Source of the DNA: Planctomycetota bacterium | GTDB lineage: Bacteria; Planctomycetota; PUPC01; JABMSA01 | Length of the DNA stretch: 16,928 nt | Direction: 5' to 3' | Assembly: GCA_013202185.1 (NCBI GenBank) | Contig: JABMSA010000361.1 | Coordinates: forward strand, 1-16,928 | In this document: in pieces, positions 7,094 to 15,001 of the stretch | Numbering within the stretch: position 1 is the stretch's first letter | Layout of the letters: every line of letters begins with the position of its first letter | Notes under the pieces: model-generated | What the model was told of the DNA's origin: nothing | The model's database searches: none | What the model saw: the letters and a program-made list of their open reading frames with translations, nothing else | Translations under genes and position numbers: made by a program

Positions 7094-7212
7094 ACCGGGA
7101 AAGAAAAAAAGATCGACTATAGGCGCTCCGTCGTGCATTCTCATTGCTCAGGCCGATCTCGCGACAGTGCAAACGCGCCGCCGGCCAAGCCCGATCGCCC
7201 GCCCTTTAACAC

Positions 7213-7240
7213 TTGATATCCCGCGTAAGAATGGTATAAT
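7213..7240 (+). promoter_or_regulatory. Sigma70-like promoter of the dehydrogenase gene
   Basis: TTGATA (7213-7218, 5 of 6) and a perfect TATAAT (7235-7240) are separated by 16 bases. Transcription would start near 7247, leaving a leader of about 40 bases with AGGAG (7277-7281) 5 bases before ATG 7287. This is the only near-consensus promoter I found in this GC-rich window. Confidence 0.8.
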
Positions 7241-7250
7241 TCTTATAAGA
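7226..7250. promoter_or_regulatory. Operator-like inverted repeat over the -10 and start site
   Basis: TAAGAAT (7226-7232) and its exact complement ATTCTTA (7239-7245) flank GGTATA, and TCTTATAAGA (7241-7250) is a perfect 10-bp palindrome. Three TAAGA half-sites thus sit over the -10 element and the expected start site, a usual position for a repressor operator. No regulator gene is visible nearby. Confidence 0.5.
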
Positions 7251-7286
7251 GAGTAGGACCTCTTTAATCACAATGCAGGAGCCATC

Positions 7287-8327
7287 ATGAAAGCCGCCGT
7301 GTACCTCGGACCCGAGAAGATCGAAATACGAGACCTGCCCAAGCCCGACTGCGGGCCCCGCGAAATGCTGATCAAGGTTGAGGCCTGCGCTATCTGCGGT
7401 ACCGACGTGCGCATATTCTACAACGGCCAGAAAAACGTTGTGCCGCCGACCGTAACCGGCCACGAGATCGCCGGCACAATCGAGCAGGTCGGCAAGGACG
7501 TCAGCGGATACCAGGAAGGTTCCAAGGCTATAGTAGTAACGCCGGTAGGATGCGGAAGGTGCAAGTTTTGCCGGGCCGCCGCACACAACTTGTGCGTCGA
7601 TTTCAAGGCCATCGGGTACGACTTTTCCGGCGGGTTCGCCGAATACGTGCTCATAAACGCCCAGGCCGTAGCGCAGGGAAACGTAATTGTCGCGCCTGAT
7701 TCGCTCGAGTTCGACGAGGGTTCACTCATCGAGCCGCTGAGTTGTTGCATCAACGGAGCCGAATACCTCAAGACCACCCTCGGCGACACCGCAGTGATAA
7801 TGGGCGCCGGCCCAATCGGATGCATGCACGCCGAACTCGCCAAGAGCTACGGCGCAACCAAGGTGATAATCATCGATACCGTGGACGAACGCGTCGACCT
7901 CGCAAAGCAGGCCACCAACGCCGACGTCTTCATCAACGCCGCAAAGACCGATCCCGTGGGGGCGGTCCTCGAGCAAACCGACGGCGCCGGAGCCGACGTC
8001 ATCATAACCGCATGCTCTGCAGCCCCCGCACAGCAGCAGGCCCTGAAAATGGCCGCCAAGAGGGCACGAATCAGCTTCTTTGCAGGCCTGCCCAAAGACA
8101 AGCCCACGATCGAGTTCGACAGCAACTTGCTACACTATCGAGAGATTTCCGTCTTCGGCGCGTTTGCCTCGCACGCCACGGATTACGTCCGCGCGATGGC
8201 GCTCATCGTCAGCCGCAAGATCGACGCTCGAAAACTGATAACCAAACGCATCCCGCTCGACAGCATTGTCGAAGGATTCGAAACAAGCCGCAGCGGCCAC
8301 GGCTTGAAAGTAGTAGTGCAACCGTAG
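7287..8327 (+). CDS. Zinc-dependent medium-chain dehydrogenase (sorbitol/threonine dehydrogenase-like)
   Basis: The 346-residue protein has the usual length of the zinc MDR family. Catalytic-zinc ligands are C37 (in CGTD), H59-E60 (GHE) and E149 (IEPLS). The structural zinc site is complete: C89, C92, C95 and C103. The Rossmann glycine motif GAGPIG is at 173-178, and Asp197 at the end of the second beta strand favours NAD over NADP. It should oxidise a secondary alcohol, polyol or threonine-like substrate in the cytoplasm; sequence alone does not separate sorbitol/L-iditol, galactitol-phosphate and threonine dehydrogenase types. It has its own strong promoter (7213-7240) with an operator-like repeat, so it is probably induced. 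The following membrane-protein genes begin 67 bases downstream and may be read from the same transcript, though no functional link is evident. Confidence 0.93.
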   Translation: MKAAVYLGPEKIEIRDLPKPDCGPREMLIKVEACAICGTDVRIFYNGQKNVVPPTVTGHEIAGTIEQVGKDVSGYQEGSKAIVVTPVGCGRCKFCRAAAHNLCVDFKAIGYDFSGGFAEYVLINAQAVAQGNVIVAPDSLEFDEGSLIEPLSCCINGAEYLKTTLGDTAVIMGAGPIGCMHAELAKSYGATKVIIIDTVDERVDLAKQATNADVFINAAKTDPVGAVLEQTDGAGADVIITACSAAPAQQQALKMAAKRARISFFAGLPKDKPTIEFDSNLLHYREISVFGAFASHATDYVRAMALIVSRKIDARKLITKRIPLDSIVEGFETSRSGHGLKVVVQP

Positions 8328-8394
8328 CAACGTTCCGGGTGGCGGCTCTTCGGGCCGGGCCAACGGCCTCACTCCTTAACACACGGGAGTTGTC

Positions 8395-8853
8395 ATGACC
8401 GCAAGCTCCGTACTGAATTACGTTCGCGGAACAGTCAAGTACTTCGTTCTCATTGCCGTTGCGCTGACCCTTGTGTACATGGGCAGATCCTTCAGTTGCA
8501 TGCGTGTCGACGGCACCTTTATCGCTATGCAGCCGTCGATCCATGCCGGGGCAATCCTCGTGGTCGATCACCGCCCCGCGCGCACGGTCATGCTTGACCC
8601 GGGCGACACAATCTGCTTCACGCACACTTCCAGCAAGGGTGTGTCGACGGCGGCCGGCCGCATCGCTGCTCTCGAAGGCGACAGCTTTCGGTACGGGGGG
8701 CAGGCGCCGGTGGTATCCGCAATGGGCGAAGACACGATACTCGTGCCGCGCGGCCACGTGCTCCTGACATACGAGAACCCAAGCGCGAGAAAACTCGGGC
8801 TAAGCTGGCACCTCGTGCCCGTCACCGCGATAAAGGGCAAGGTCATGAACTAA
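8395..8853 (+). CDS. Signal peptidase I homologue lacking the catalytic Ser and Lys (pseudo-enzyme)
   Basis: The 152-residue protein has one N-terminal membrane segment (about 13-30) and then the order of conserved boxes of type I signal peptidases. The first box reads AMQPSIHAGAILVV (44-57), where family members have SMxPTLxxGD, so the nucleophile Ser is Ala44. The lysine box reads GRIAALEGD (88-96) where members have KRxxGxxGD, so the general-base Lys is Gly88. The last box reads VPRGHVLLTYENPSARKLG (117-135) in place of VPxGHYFVxGDNRxxSxDSR, and ends with the usual VP...I.GK. The fold is probably kept while catalysis is lost; S. aureus SpsA is a known example of a signal peptidase without these residues. 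GGGAG (8385-8389) is 5 bases before the ATG. The next gene follows after 15 bases with a strong ribosome site. Likely role: a non-catalytic membrane subunit or substrate binder (inference). Confidence 0.75.
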   Translation: MTASSVLNYVRGTVKYFVLIAVALTLVYMGRSFSCMRVDGTFIAMQPSIHAGAILVVDHRPARTVMLDPGDTICFTHTSSKGVSTAAGRIAALEGDSFRYGGQAPVVSAMGEDTILVPRGHVLLTYENPSARKLGLSWHLVPVTAIKGKVMN

Positions 8854-8860
8854 GGGAGGA
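8854..8860 (+). promoter_or_regulatory. Near-perfect Shine-Dalgarno GGGAGGA for the TPR/Ig gene
   Basis: GGGAGGA begins immediately after the TAA stop of the pseudo-signal-peptidase gene and lies 8 bases before ATG 8869. This suggests high translation and possible re-initiation from the upstream gene. Confidence 0.8.
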
Positions 8861-8868
8861 CGAGCTGC

Positions 8869-10854
8869 ATGATCGACTTCATCAAGGAAATCCTCAAGAC
8901 CACAAGGTTCCTGGTCGCTATGGCGGCCGTCACGGCTATGTTCTTTCTGCTCAGCCCGTTCGTGCTCTGGTCTGCCGTTTCCGCAGGCTCTGCAATATCT
9001 CACTACCACAAGGCCCTCCGGCACCACCGCCAGGGCAACGACAGGGAAGCCGTCCGCGAGTTGAAGGCCGGGCCCTCTTCCAGGCGCGGCCTTGCCGAAT
9101 CCTACAGCCTCGCCGGCAAGATCGCATTCGACGCGAAGGATTACGACAAGGCCGAAAGATACTTCAGAAACGCAATACATGATGGCGGCGACCACGCCGA
9201 GCTTCAGCACGCACTGGCCGTCACGAAAATCATGCGAAGTTTCGTGCCCGGGCACGGCCTCAGCACAGAGGGCGTAGGACAGCTCGACGAGGTGGCGAGC
9301 CGGTGGCAGAGCAACGGCGACGCCTTCGTGAACCTCGCGAGCGCTTTGCTCCACGAAGGCAAGACACCGCGCGCCGTATCGAGCTACAGGAGCGCCCTGA
9401 GGACCGCCAACGTGTCCAAAGAAGGGCTCGTCCACCTATACAACGGCCTCGGTGTGATCCTCACAACGGCGGCAAAGAACGCGGTCGGCATCGAAAGAGA
9501 TGAACTGCTCAACAGGGCGCGGGCACAATTCCGCAAGGCACAGTACCTCGAGCCCGGCTCGATCGGCGCCCAGACCAACAGGATCATGCTCGACCTGTTC
9601 CTGGCCGCGAACGACCCGCGCAACAAGCCCCGCCGCAACGGTATCGTGAATGGCGCCCGCGATTTCTACATGAGGCACAAGAAGCAGACGTCCAGCGCCT
9701 TCCGATACGCACTTTACCACAACGCCGCCCTCCTTGCGGCCGACAACAAGGACTACGCTAAGGCGGCCGATGCCTTCACCGCCGCGCTCGGGGTCCACCC
9801 CCGCTCAAAGATCGATGCATTCAACAAGGCCGTGGTCCGCTTGCTGGCGACGCGCGGCAAGCCATCCGCCGATGCCATCGCCCGCGCGGAAGCCGAGATA
9901 ACGAGATTCACGGCCGCGCGCTCACCCACACCGCACGATACCTTCCTGCTGCTCGCGGCGCTGGCCGACATAGAATACGCCTGGCACGACATCGACGCCG
10001 CAACAAAACACTTCGAGATGGCGGCAAAGCTCATCGACGACACCACCCCGCGCGCCGAAGCCGCAAACGTTTATCGCGCACTCGCCATCATCAATTACAG
10101 GGACGACCGCATACCAGAGGCGCAGCAATTCCTCGAGCGTGCGCTTGCGATGGCGCCTGCGATGGAAGACCTCGAGCAGATCACCAAGCGCCTCAAGGCG
10201 CCGCCCGGCATCTCCATACCCGCGGTGGTCAACAAGGTTTTCCTGCCAAACAACATGCCGGTCATCAGAACCGAGATTTACAACAAATCCACGTCCACGC
10301 CGCTCAGGAGAAACAGCATAAAGATCACGATCGACGGCGAGGAAGCCCTCTTTGATCTCACCGAGCATTCGCAGGTCGTTGCCATCCCGGCAAAGCCGCT
10401 GGCAGACGGCGTCCACCAGATAAAGGTTTGGGCAACCGATCACCTCGGCAACACCAACGAGAAGCAAACAGAAATCGTAATCGACAACTCCCCGCCGACC
10501 GTGACCGTAAGCCCCGCCAACGGTGCCAGGCTCGAGCCCGGCCGGCACACATTCACGATTACTTTCCACGACAAGGTATCGCCCATAGACCACAAGTCCA
10601 TAAAGCTCACCGTATCGGTGTCGAGCAAAGGCAAGTACGACGGCTACGACCTGGTCAGGGAGGGCGTTTTTACCGACAGGGCCGGCATCGACAGAGCAGG
10701 CGAAGCAGTACAAGGAAACAGCTTCAGCTTCGAGCTCGATAAGCCGCTGGCCCCCGGCAAGTGCAATTTCTTCTTCGATGTTTCCGACACCCTGCACAAC
10801 GAATTAGACAACTACAAATGGGGCTACACGATCGAGAAGGAGGGCGCCAGATGA
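8869..10854 (+). CDS. Membrane-anchored TPR protein with C-terminal Ig-like domains
   Basis: The 661-residue protein starts with a membrane segment (about 13-40) without an obvious cleavage site, so it is probably a signal anchor. TPR-type helix pairs run from about 42 to 440 (SYSLAGKIAFDAKDYDKAERYFRNAI; AFVNLASALLHEGKTPRAVSSYRSAL; NAALLAADNKDYAKAADAFTAAL; YRALAIINYRDDRIPEAQQFLERALAMAP). From about 450 the sequence is beta-rich: ITIDGEEALFDL and VHQIKVWATDHLGNTNEKQTEIVIDNSPPTVTV are hallmarks of bacterial Ig-like folds, with a second beta domain (about 545-655) ending in a FFFDVSDTLHNELDN-type strand. The beta part should lie outside the membrane. The stop overlaps the next ATG by 4 bases (ATGA), so the two are translationally coupled. 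It is probably a scaffold of an envelope complex with its two neighbours; no enzyme motif is visible. Confidence 0.85.
   Translation: MIDFIKEILKTTRFLVAMAAVTAMFFLLSPFVLWSAVSAGSAISHYHKALRHHRQGNDREAVRELKAGPSSRRGLAESYSLAGKIAFDAKDYDKAERYFRNAIHDGGDHAELQHALAVTKIMRSFVPGHGLSTEGVGQLDEVASRWQSNGDAFVNLASALLHEGKTPRAVSSYRSALRTANVSKEGLVHLYNGLGVILTTAAKNAVGIERDELLNRARAQFRKAQYLEPGSIGAQTNRIMLDLFLAANDPRNKPRRNGIVNGARDFYMRHKKQTSSAFRYALYHNAALLAADNKDYAKAADAFTAALGVHPRSKIDAFNKAVVRLLATRGKPSADAIARAEAEITRFTAARSPTPHDTFLLLAALADIEYAWHDIDAATKHFEMAAKLIDDTTPRAEAANVYRALAIINYRDDRIPEAQQFLERALAMAPAMEDLEQITKRLKAPPGISIPAVVNKVFLPNNMPVIRTEIYNKSTSTPLRRNSIKITIDGEEALFDLTEHSQVVAIPAKPLADGVHQIKVWATDHLGNTNEKQTEIVIDNSPPTVTVSPANGARLEPGRHTFTITFHDKVSPIDHKSIKLTVSVSSKGKYDGYDLVREGVFTDRAGIDRAGEAVQGNSFSFELDKPLAPGKCNFFFDVSDTLHNELDNYKWGYTIEKEGAR
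10837..10843 (+). promoter_or_regulatory. Shine-Dalgarno AAGGAGG for the zinc-ribbon gene
   Basis: AAGGAGG lies 7 bases before ATG 10851, inside the end of the TPR/Ig gene. It fixes the start at 10851 and excludes the upstream in-frame start at 10761, which would bury the zinc ribbon behind 30 residues. Confidence 0.85.
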
Positions 10855-11393
10855 GATGCAGCAAATGCGGACTCGTGGACCCCGTCGCCCGTGAATACTG
10901 CACCAACTGCGGCTCGAAGATCGACCTCTCATCCACAGAGCACCTCGTCGCCCTCATGGATCAAAAGAGGGAAGAGCGCGAGCGCGTAGTCTTTTCGAAG
11001 CTGAGCAGGCTGCTGGCCGGCTCCGTCATTCTCCTGATAATCCTCTTCGGGCTCAAGGCCGCATTCAGGTGGATCCCGCACGAGCCCGTTGAAGCCTACG
11101 TTCCGCCGCCGCACGTAAGCATCCTGCACTCCCGGAAGCTCACCATCCAGACTCCCATGCTGCCGGCGCCCGACGCAAAGAATCGCGGCTACACCACCGG
11201 CAAGGAAGAAAACCAAACCGTCAAAGCCCTCCTGAGCCGCGCACTGGACAAAGCCCCCAAGTTCCGGATGGGCGGCGCTGACGGCGAGGTGATACGCGGC
11301 TTCGTCATCAAGCGCCACGGCGACGCCATCACCATCTTCACCGACAAAGGCCCCCGCAACTTCGCCGCGAAAAACGTAACCCAGCTCGACTGA
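10851..11393 (+). CDS. Zinc-ribbon single-pass membrane protein
   Basis: The 180-residue protein begins with a zinc ribbon: C3-x2-C6 and C17-x2-C20. A charged helix follows at about 30-50, then one membrane segment at about 54-72 (LLAGSVILLIILFGLKAAF). The C-terminal region includes a Pro-rich stretch (VEAYVPPPHVSILH) and a short beta-rich module at about 145-180 (DGEVIRGFVIKRHGDAITIFTDKGPRNF). Positive residues flank the segment on the N-terminal side, so the ribbon is probably cytoplasmic and the rest outside. It is coupled to the TPR/Ig gene by an ATGA overlap, so the two products are likely partners. Short proteins with an N-terminal zinc ribbon and one membrane helix are common in bacteria and rarely characterised; the specific function is unknown. 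Confidence 0.8.
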   Translation: MRCSKCGLVDPVAREYCTNCGSKIDLSSTEHLVALMDQKREERERVVFSKLSRLLAGSVILLIILFGLKAAFRWIPHEPVEAYVPPPHVSILHSRKLTIQTPMLPAPDAKNRGYTTGKEENQTVKALLSRALDKAPKFRMGGADGEVIRGFVIKRHGDAITIFTDKGPRNFAAKNVTQLD

Positions 11394-11440
11394 TCGCAGA
11401 TACAATCTATTGAGTAAGGAAAAGGCGCCGCAAACGAAAG

Positions 11441-11447
11441 AAGGAGG
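11441..11447 (+). promoter_or_regulatory. Shine-Dalgarno AAGGAGG for the archaemetzincin gene
   Basis: AAGGAGG ends 4 bases before ATG 11452. It selects this start over the in-frame TTG at 11410, and the resulting N-terminus is a proper lipoprotein signal. Confidence 0.75.
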
Positions 11448-11451
11448 CTAC

Positions 11452-12426
11452 ATGGGCAATCCAGTTAACCACATGATTGTTTGGAGGTCGAAGGCCGCGC
11501 TGATTCTGCTGCTCGCGGCGTCCGCCGGCTGCAGTGCCGACGACGCCGGCACGGAGGGCCCCAACGTGACCGACCAAGCCAGGGCCTCGCCCACCCCGCA
11601 GGAACTGCGCCCCGTTATCGAGAAGCTCCGGCCGCTGCACACAAAGCTCGGCAAGCCCGGGCCCAGCGACTGGCTGGCGTCGCACCCCGAGCCCGGACAG
11701 ACGTTCGACGAGTACCTCCAGTGCAGGCCCGTGAGGCCGCTCGGCGAGCACAACGTCATCTACATCCAGCCGCTCGGCGAATTCAACAAAACACAGCGAA
11801 AGATCATCGACCTCGCCGCCGACTTCATGGGCCGCTACTTCGATGCGCCGGTCAAGATCCGCAAGGACGTGCCGCTGTCGGCGATCCCGGCCAAGGCCCG
11901 CCGCCGGCACCCGAGCTGGGGCATGAAGCAGATACTCAGCACGTACGTCCTCGACGACCTCCTGCGCCCGCGCCTGCCCGACGATGCCGCAGCCTACATT
12001 GCGTTCACCACGTCGGACCTCTGGCCCGGGCGCGGATGGAACTTCGTGTTTGGGCAGGCATCGCTGCGCGAGCGCGTGGGCGTGTGGTCGATCTACCGCA
12101 ACGGCGATCCCGACGCGAGCGACGCCGCCTTCAGGCTGTGCCTGCTGCGCACGATGAAAACCGCCACGCACGAGACGGGCCACATGTTCTCGATGCTGCA
12201 CTGCATCGCCTACGAGTGCAACATGTGCGGCAGCAACCACCGCGAAGAATCCGACCGCCGCCCGATCGCCCTCTGCCCCGAGTGCCTGGCGAAAGTATGC
12301 TGGGCGGCCGCAGTCGACCCGACCCAGCGCTTCCGCAGCCTCGCCGAATTCTGCAAGGAGAACGGACTGACCGACGAGGCGGCGTTTTATGAAAAGTCGA
12401 TTGAGGCGCTAACGGCCGGAAAGTGA
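11452..12426 (+). CDS. Lipoprotein-type archaemetzincin metalloprotease
   Basis: The 324-residue product has a lipoprotein signal: basic start, hydrophobic LILLLAAS, then AGC with the lipid Cys at about residue 25. Near the C-terminus lies the archaemetzincin signature: HETGHMFSMLHC (H240, E241, H244, H250, C251), then C256-x-M258, then a C275-x2-C278 pair 16 residues on. H240, H244 and H250 would bind the catalytic zinc, E241 is the base, and the four Cys form the second, structural zinc site of the family. Ser247 replaces the Gly of HExxHxxGxxH. Archaemetzincins are known from archaea, vertebrates (AMZ1/2) and scattered bacteria, and substrates are poorly known; the family is usually cytosolic, so an exported lipoprotein form is notable. 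It lies 58 bases after the zinc-ribbon gene and 41 bases before the first propeller gene. Confidence 0.88.
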   Translation: MGNPVNHMIVWRSKAALILLLAASAGCSADDAGTEGPNVTDQARASPTPQELRPVIEKLRPLHTKLGKPGPSDWLASHPEPGQTFDEYLQCRPVRPLGEHNVIYIQPLGEFNKTQRKIIDLAADFMGRYFDAPVKIRKDVPLSAIPAKARRRHPSWGMKQILSTYVLDDLLRPRLPDDAAAYIAFTTSDLWPGRGWNFVFGQASLRERVGVWSIYRNGDPDASDAAFRLCLLRTMKTATHETGHMFSMLHCIAYECNMCGSNHREESDRRPIALCPECLAKVCWAAAVDPTQRFRSLAEFCKENGLTDEAAFYEKSIEALTAGK

Positions 12427-12454
12427 AATCTCGGGTGCTTCGCCCTGGAAATGG

Positions 12455-12460
12455 AAAGGG
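12455..12460 (+). promoter_or_regulatory. Shine-Dalgarno AAAGGG for propeller paralogue A
   Basis: AAAGGG lies 7 bases before ATG 12468. It decides for this start over the in-frame GTG at 12423, which overlaps the upstream stop codon and would spoil the signal peptide. Confidence 0.65.
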
Positions 12461-12467
12461 AAAAGCA

Positions 12468-14981
12468 ATGAACATAACGCAAGCAGGGAAGCTGATCGCC
12501 TTGTGGTGCGCGCTGTGGATGTGCTCGCCGCCGAGCCTCGCCGAGGATGCGATCGACCACCTCGAGCCGCCCGTGCTGCGCGATGTGATGTGGCAGGTGC
12601 TGCCCGATAACATCCGATCGGTTTACGTTGGACCGGATGGGCGTCTCTGGTGGCAGATTGACCACCGTAGGGAAGAACCGGAAATCGGCAAGATTCGCGA
12701 AATCATAGAGCGTCAGTTTGGCAATGAATCGCCCGTGATCTACGGCGCGCGCATAGCCCTGTTCGAGCCGGGCGGGCGGACGTGGTTCATCGATCATTCC
12801 GGCAAGCACCTTATCGCCTACGACGGCAAGCGTTGGATCGAGCGCCAGGTGACGGGCTTCAATTCCTTCTGTGGGAGCTGCCCGAACCACGGACGCTACG
12901 AAAGAAAAGGATACAACCTCATCTTACGCCGAGAGGCTTTTTTCCTCGACTCCTATGGCGTGCACTGCTTTGACCTCGATAAACAGACCTGGTCCTATCA
13001 GCCGATGTCGGCGTACAAGTGCATGAGAGCGTACCTCGTGCCCGAGCCCGACGGCCGGGGCTTGATCGCGTGCTTCAACGGAGTCGTAAACACGAGGGCA
13101 AACCCCACCGAATGCATCGTTGAATTATGGCGCCTGCGCGAAGGCAACTGGACGCCGCTCGATGTTCCTCAAGAGATCCTCAACTCGAGAATCGCGGGAA
13201 TCACTCCGGTGAAGAATGGAGTCTGGATCGACGAGCAGGATCGGCGCTCTGAGTACCACCGCCCAGAGGATCGCAAGAAGGTACCCCCGGCGCGCCTGTG
13301 GTTTGTCGCGTTCGATGCGGAAGCCGGCCAAGATGACAATCCGCCTTTTGCTCTCGGGCCTTACAAGGCCAAAGATGCCGTTTTGATCGAATACGACGGC
13401 AGCGGCACTACTTACTTCGCAGCAAAGCAGATTTTCAGAGAGGAGGAGTTACTCGGCCCCGGCATGTTGATCCGCCGGGTCGACGGCCAGGTAACGGCGC
13501 TGCTGGGCGAACGGTTCGCGGGGTGCACGCATCAAGACTACCGGTGCGGCGGCTCCGGGCCGCTGGCGGTCGCCGGCCGAAATGCACTGTGGACACCATA
13601 CAAGATGTTGTCGTCCAAAGCAGCCCTGATGGTCAGCCTGGAAACCGGCGACGTAATGGCCACGATGCCCGACCAGAACTTCATCTGGTTGCATTCCGCG
13701 CTCGACGACGGCACGGTCTTTGTATCCATCTCAGAGCCGGGGCAGGCTTATAGTACGATAATTGTATACAAGCCGGACGCACCCGATACCCGCGTTCTGC
13801 TCGAAGTCCGGAAGATCGAGGCCAAGCGACGAGTCTTTTGCGTTGCCTCCGACGGCGCCTTATGGGCGGCGGTCCTCGACCCCGCGGATCCGACAAGAGG
13901 ATCACGACAAGAAAGCATGATACTCCGCTTCAACGGCAAAGCGTGGCAGCCGGTAGAGGCATTTCGCGGATGGACCGATACCACGAGGCTCATCCCCGGG
14001 CGTAATGGGGAGATTCTCGCCATTGGAACCTACAGGTCTGCGTTTCTGATGGACGGCCTCCTCTATCCGGAGAATTCGCTCGAGACGCTCATAGCCCTGC
14101 ACCATAAGAAGTTCGCTTCGGCATTCTTCATGGGCAGCAGCACCGGCCGGCAAGGGAAGGTCGTGGCCGACAAGGCAGGCAACATATGGCTGAGCCCCTA
14201 CCTGCGTCCTCGCCGGCCTCTGAAAGTGCTCATAGGCGACACCTGGCTGGACGCAACCGCATCCTTGTGCAAAGCCGGATCGCGTGACGGTCGGAAGATA
14301 TTCATCGCCACCATAGGCGACGGCAGTATGGTGTACGTTACCGACATCACCGCCGCCTGCCGCGGAGGCACTTCCTTCTACGGCGAGGTGGTCGATGGCG
14401 ATCTCATCTTCGTGCCGGCGCCTGCCTGCGACCAAGGCAAATCCATCAGGGGCAGGGCCAGAGATCATAACAACACCCTATGGGTGCCGGCCAGCATAGC
14501 CACCTATGAGGGAGATGGCTGGATGACCATTCACGGCCAGGAAGTTCATCTCATCACCGGAGACTTCGCCCCGAAGCGCCTCACCGACGTCGGCCGCCCG
14601 ATCCTGTGCGACAAGAGCGGCAATATGTGGCTCGGCCAACAGTTCGGCAAGAAGCGCGACGTTTGTGACATCTACACAAACGGCAAGCTGGCTCATTCAC
14701 TCGTCATACCGTCCTCCAGGCACCCGCGGACCTGGCCGATCTCCGACCGACCGGGCTCGGTCTTTGCACGCACCGTCACCGGCATCTATCACTTCACGGC
14801 CGACAATCCGGCTGAGCCCGCGAAATACACCCTCAAGAAGCGCTATGATCTGACTGATTCTGTGGAAGGGGGGGGCTATTGGACCGGCTACAGCAGCTTG
14901 GGGTATATGGTGATCTGCCTGGACGGCAACAACATTTCCCCCTTCTACCTCATCAAGCTGCCCGAGCCGGAAAAGAAGTAG
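12468..14981 (+). CDS. Exported propeller-like protein, tandem paralogue A
   Basis: The 837-residue product has a signal peptide (cleavage probably after SLA, about residue 25) and no later membrane segment, so it is likely periplasmic or secreted. Right after the signal comes EPPVLRDVMWQVLPDNI, nearly identical in the next gene. The rest is a series of short beta-propeller-like blades: VGPDGRLWWQ, FEPGGRTWF..GKHLIAYDGKRW, ASDGALWAAV..ILRFNGKAW, ADKAGNIWLSP, and DKSGNMWLGQQFG. These resemble Reg_prop or NHL-type repeats (a D-x-x-GN-x-W turn then an aromatic pair). A conserved Cys patch, FCGSCPNHGR (about 134-143), is shared with the paralogue. There is no kinase or GGDEF output domain, unlike the two-component propeller sensors. 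It may bind ligand or protein; no enzymatic role is visible. The next paralogue starts 20 bases downstream. Confidence 0.82.
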   Translation: MNITQAGKLIALWCALWMCSPPSLAEDAIDHLEPPVLRDVMWQVLPDNIRSVYVGPDGRLWWQIDHRREEPEIGKIREIIERQFGNESPVIYGARIALFEPGGRTWFIDHSGKHLIAYDGKRWIERQVTGFNSFCGSCPNHGRYERKGYNLILRREAFFLDSYGVHCFDLDKQTWSYQPMSAYKCMRAYLVPEPDGRGLIACFNGVVNTRANPTECIVELWRLREGNWTPLDVPQEILNSRIAGITPVKNGVWIDEQDRRSEYHRPEDRKKVPPARLWFVAFDAEAGQDDNPPFALGPYKAKDAVLIEYDGSGTTYFAAKQIFREEELLGPGMLIRRVDGQVTALLGERFAGCTHQDYRCGGSGPLAVAGRNALWTPYKMLSSKAALMVSLETGDVMATMPDQNFIWLHSALDDGTVFVSISEPGQAYSTIIVYKPDAPDTRVLLEVRKIEAKRRVFCVASDGALWAAVLDPADPTRGSRQESMILRFNGKAWQPVEAFRGWTDTTRLIPGRNGEILAIGTYRSAFLMDGLLYPENSLETLIALHHKKFASAFFMGSSTGRQGKVVADKAGNIWLSPYLRPRRPLKVLIGDTWLDATASLCKAGSRDGRKIFIATIGDGSMVYVTDITAACRGGTSFYGEVVDGDLIFVPAPACDQGKSIRGRARDHNNTLWVPASIATYEGDGWMTIHGQEVHLITGDFAPKRLTDVGRPILCDKSGNMWLGQQFGKKRDVCDIYTNGKLAHSLVIPSSRHPRTWPISDRPGSVFARTVTGIYHFTADNPAEPAKYTLKKRYDLTDSVEGGGYWTGYSSLGYMVICLDGNNISPFYLIKLPEPEKK

Positions 14982-15001
14982 CGCATAGCAAGGAAGATTC
15001 A

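Noticed and set aside
8354..8372. GGCCG/CGGCC inverted repeat between the dehydrogenase and pseudo-signal-peptidase genes as a terminator
   Set aside because: The stem has only five pairs and no T-run follows, so read-through into the next gene is more likely.
8395..8853. Assignment as an active signal peptidase I (LepB)
   Set aside because: The Ser and Lys positions of the catalytic boxes are Ala44 and Gly88, and the protein is short.
11401..11406. TACAAT as a -10 element for the archaemetzincin gene
   Set aside because: No acceptable -35 hexamer at 15-19 bases upstream; read-through from the upstream genes is simpler.
11407..12240. 277-codon minus-strand frame opposite the archaemetzincin gene
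   Set aside because: The plus strand carries the complete archaemetzincin zinc signature; the minus-strand peptide is Val/Gly/Arg-rich with no motif.
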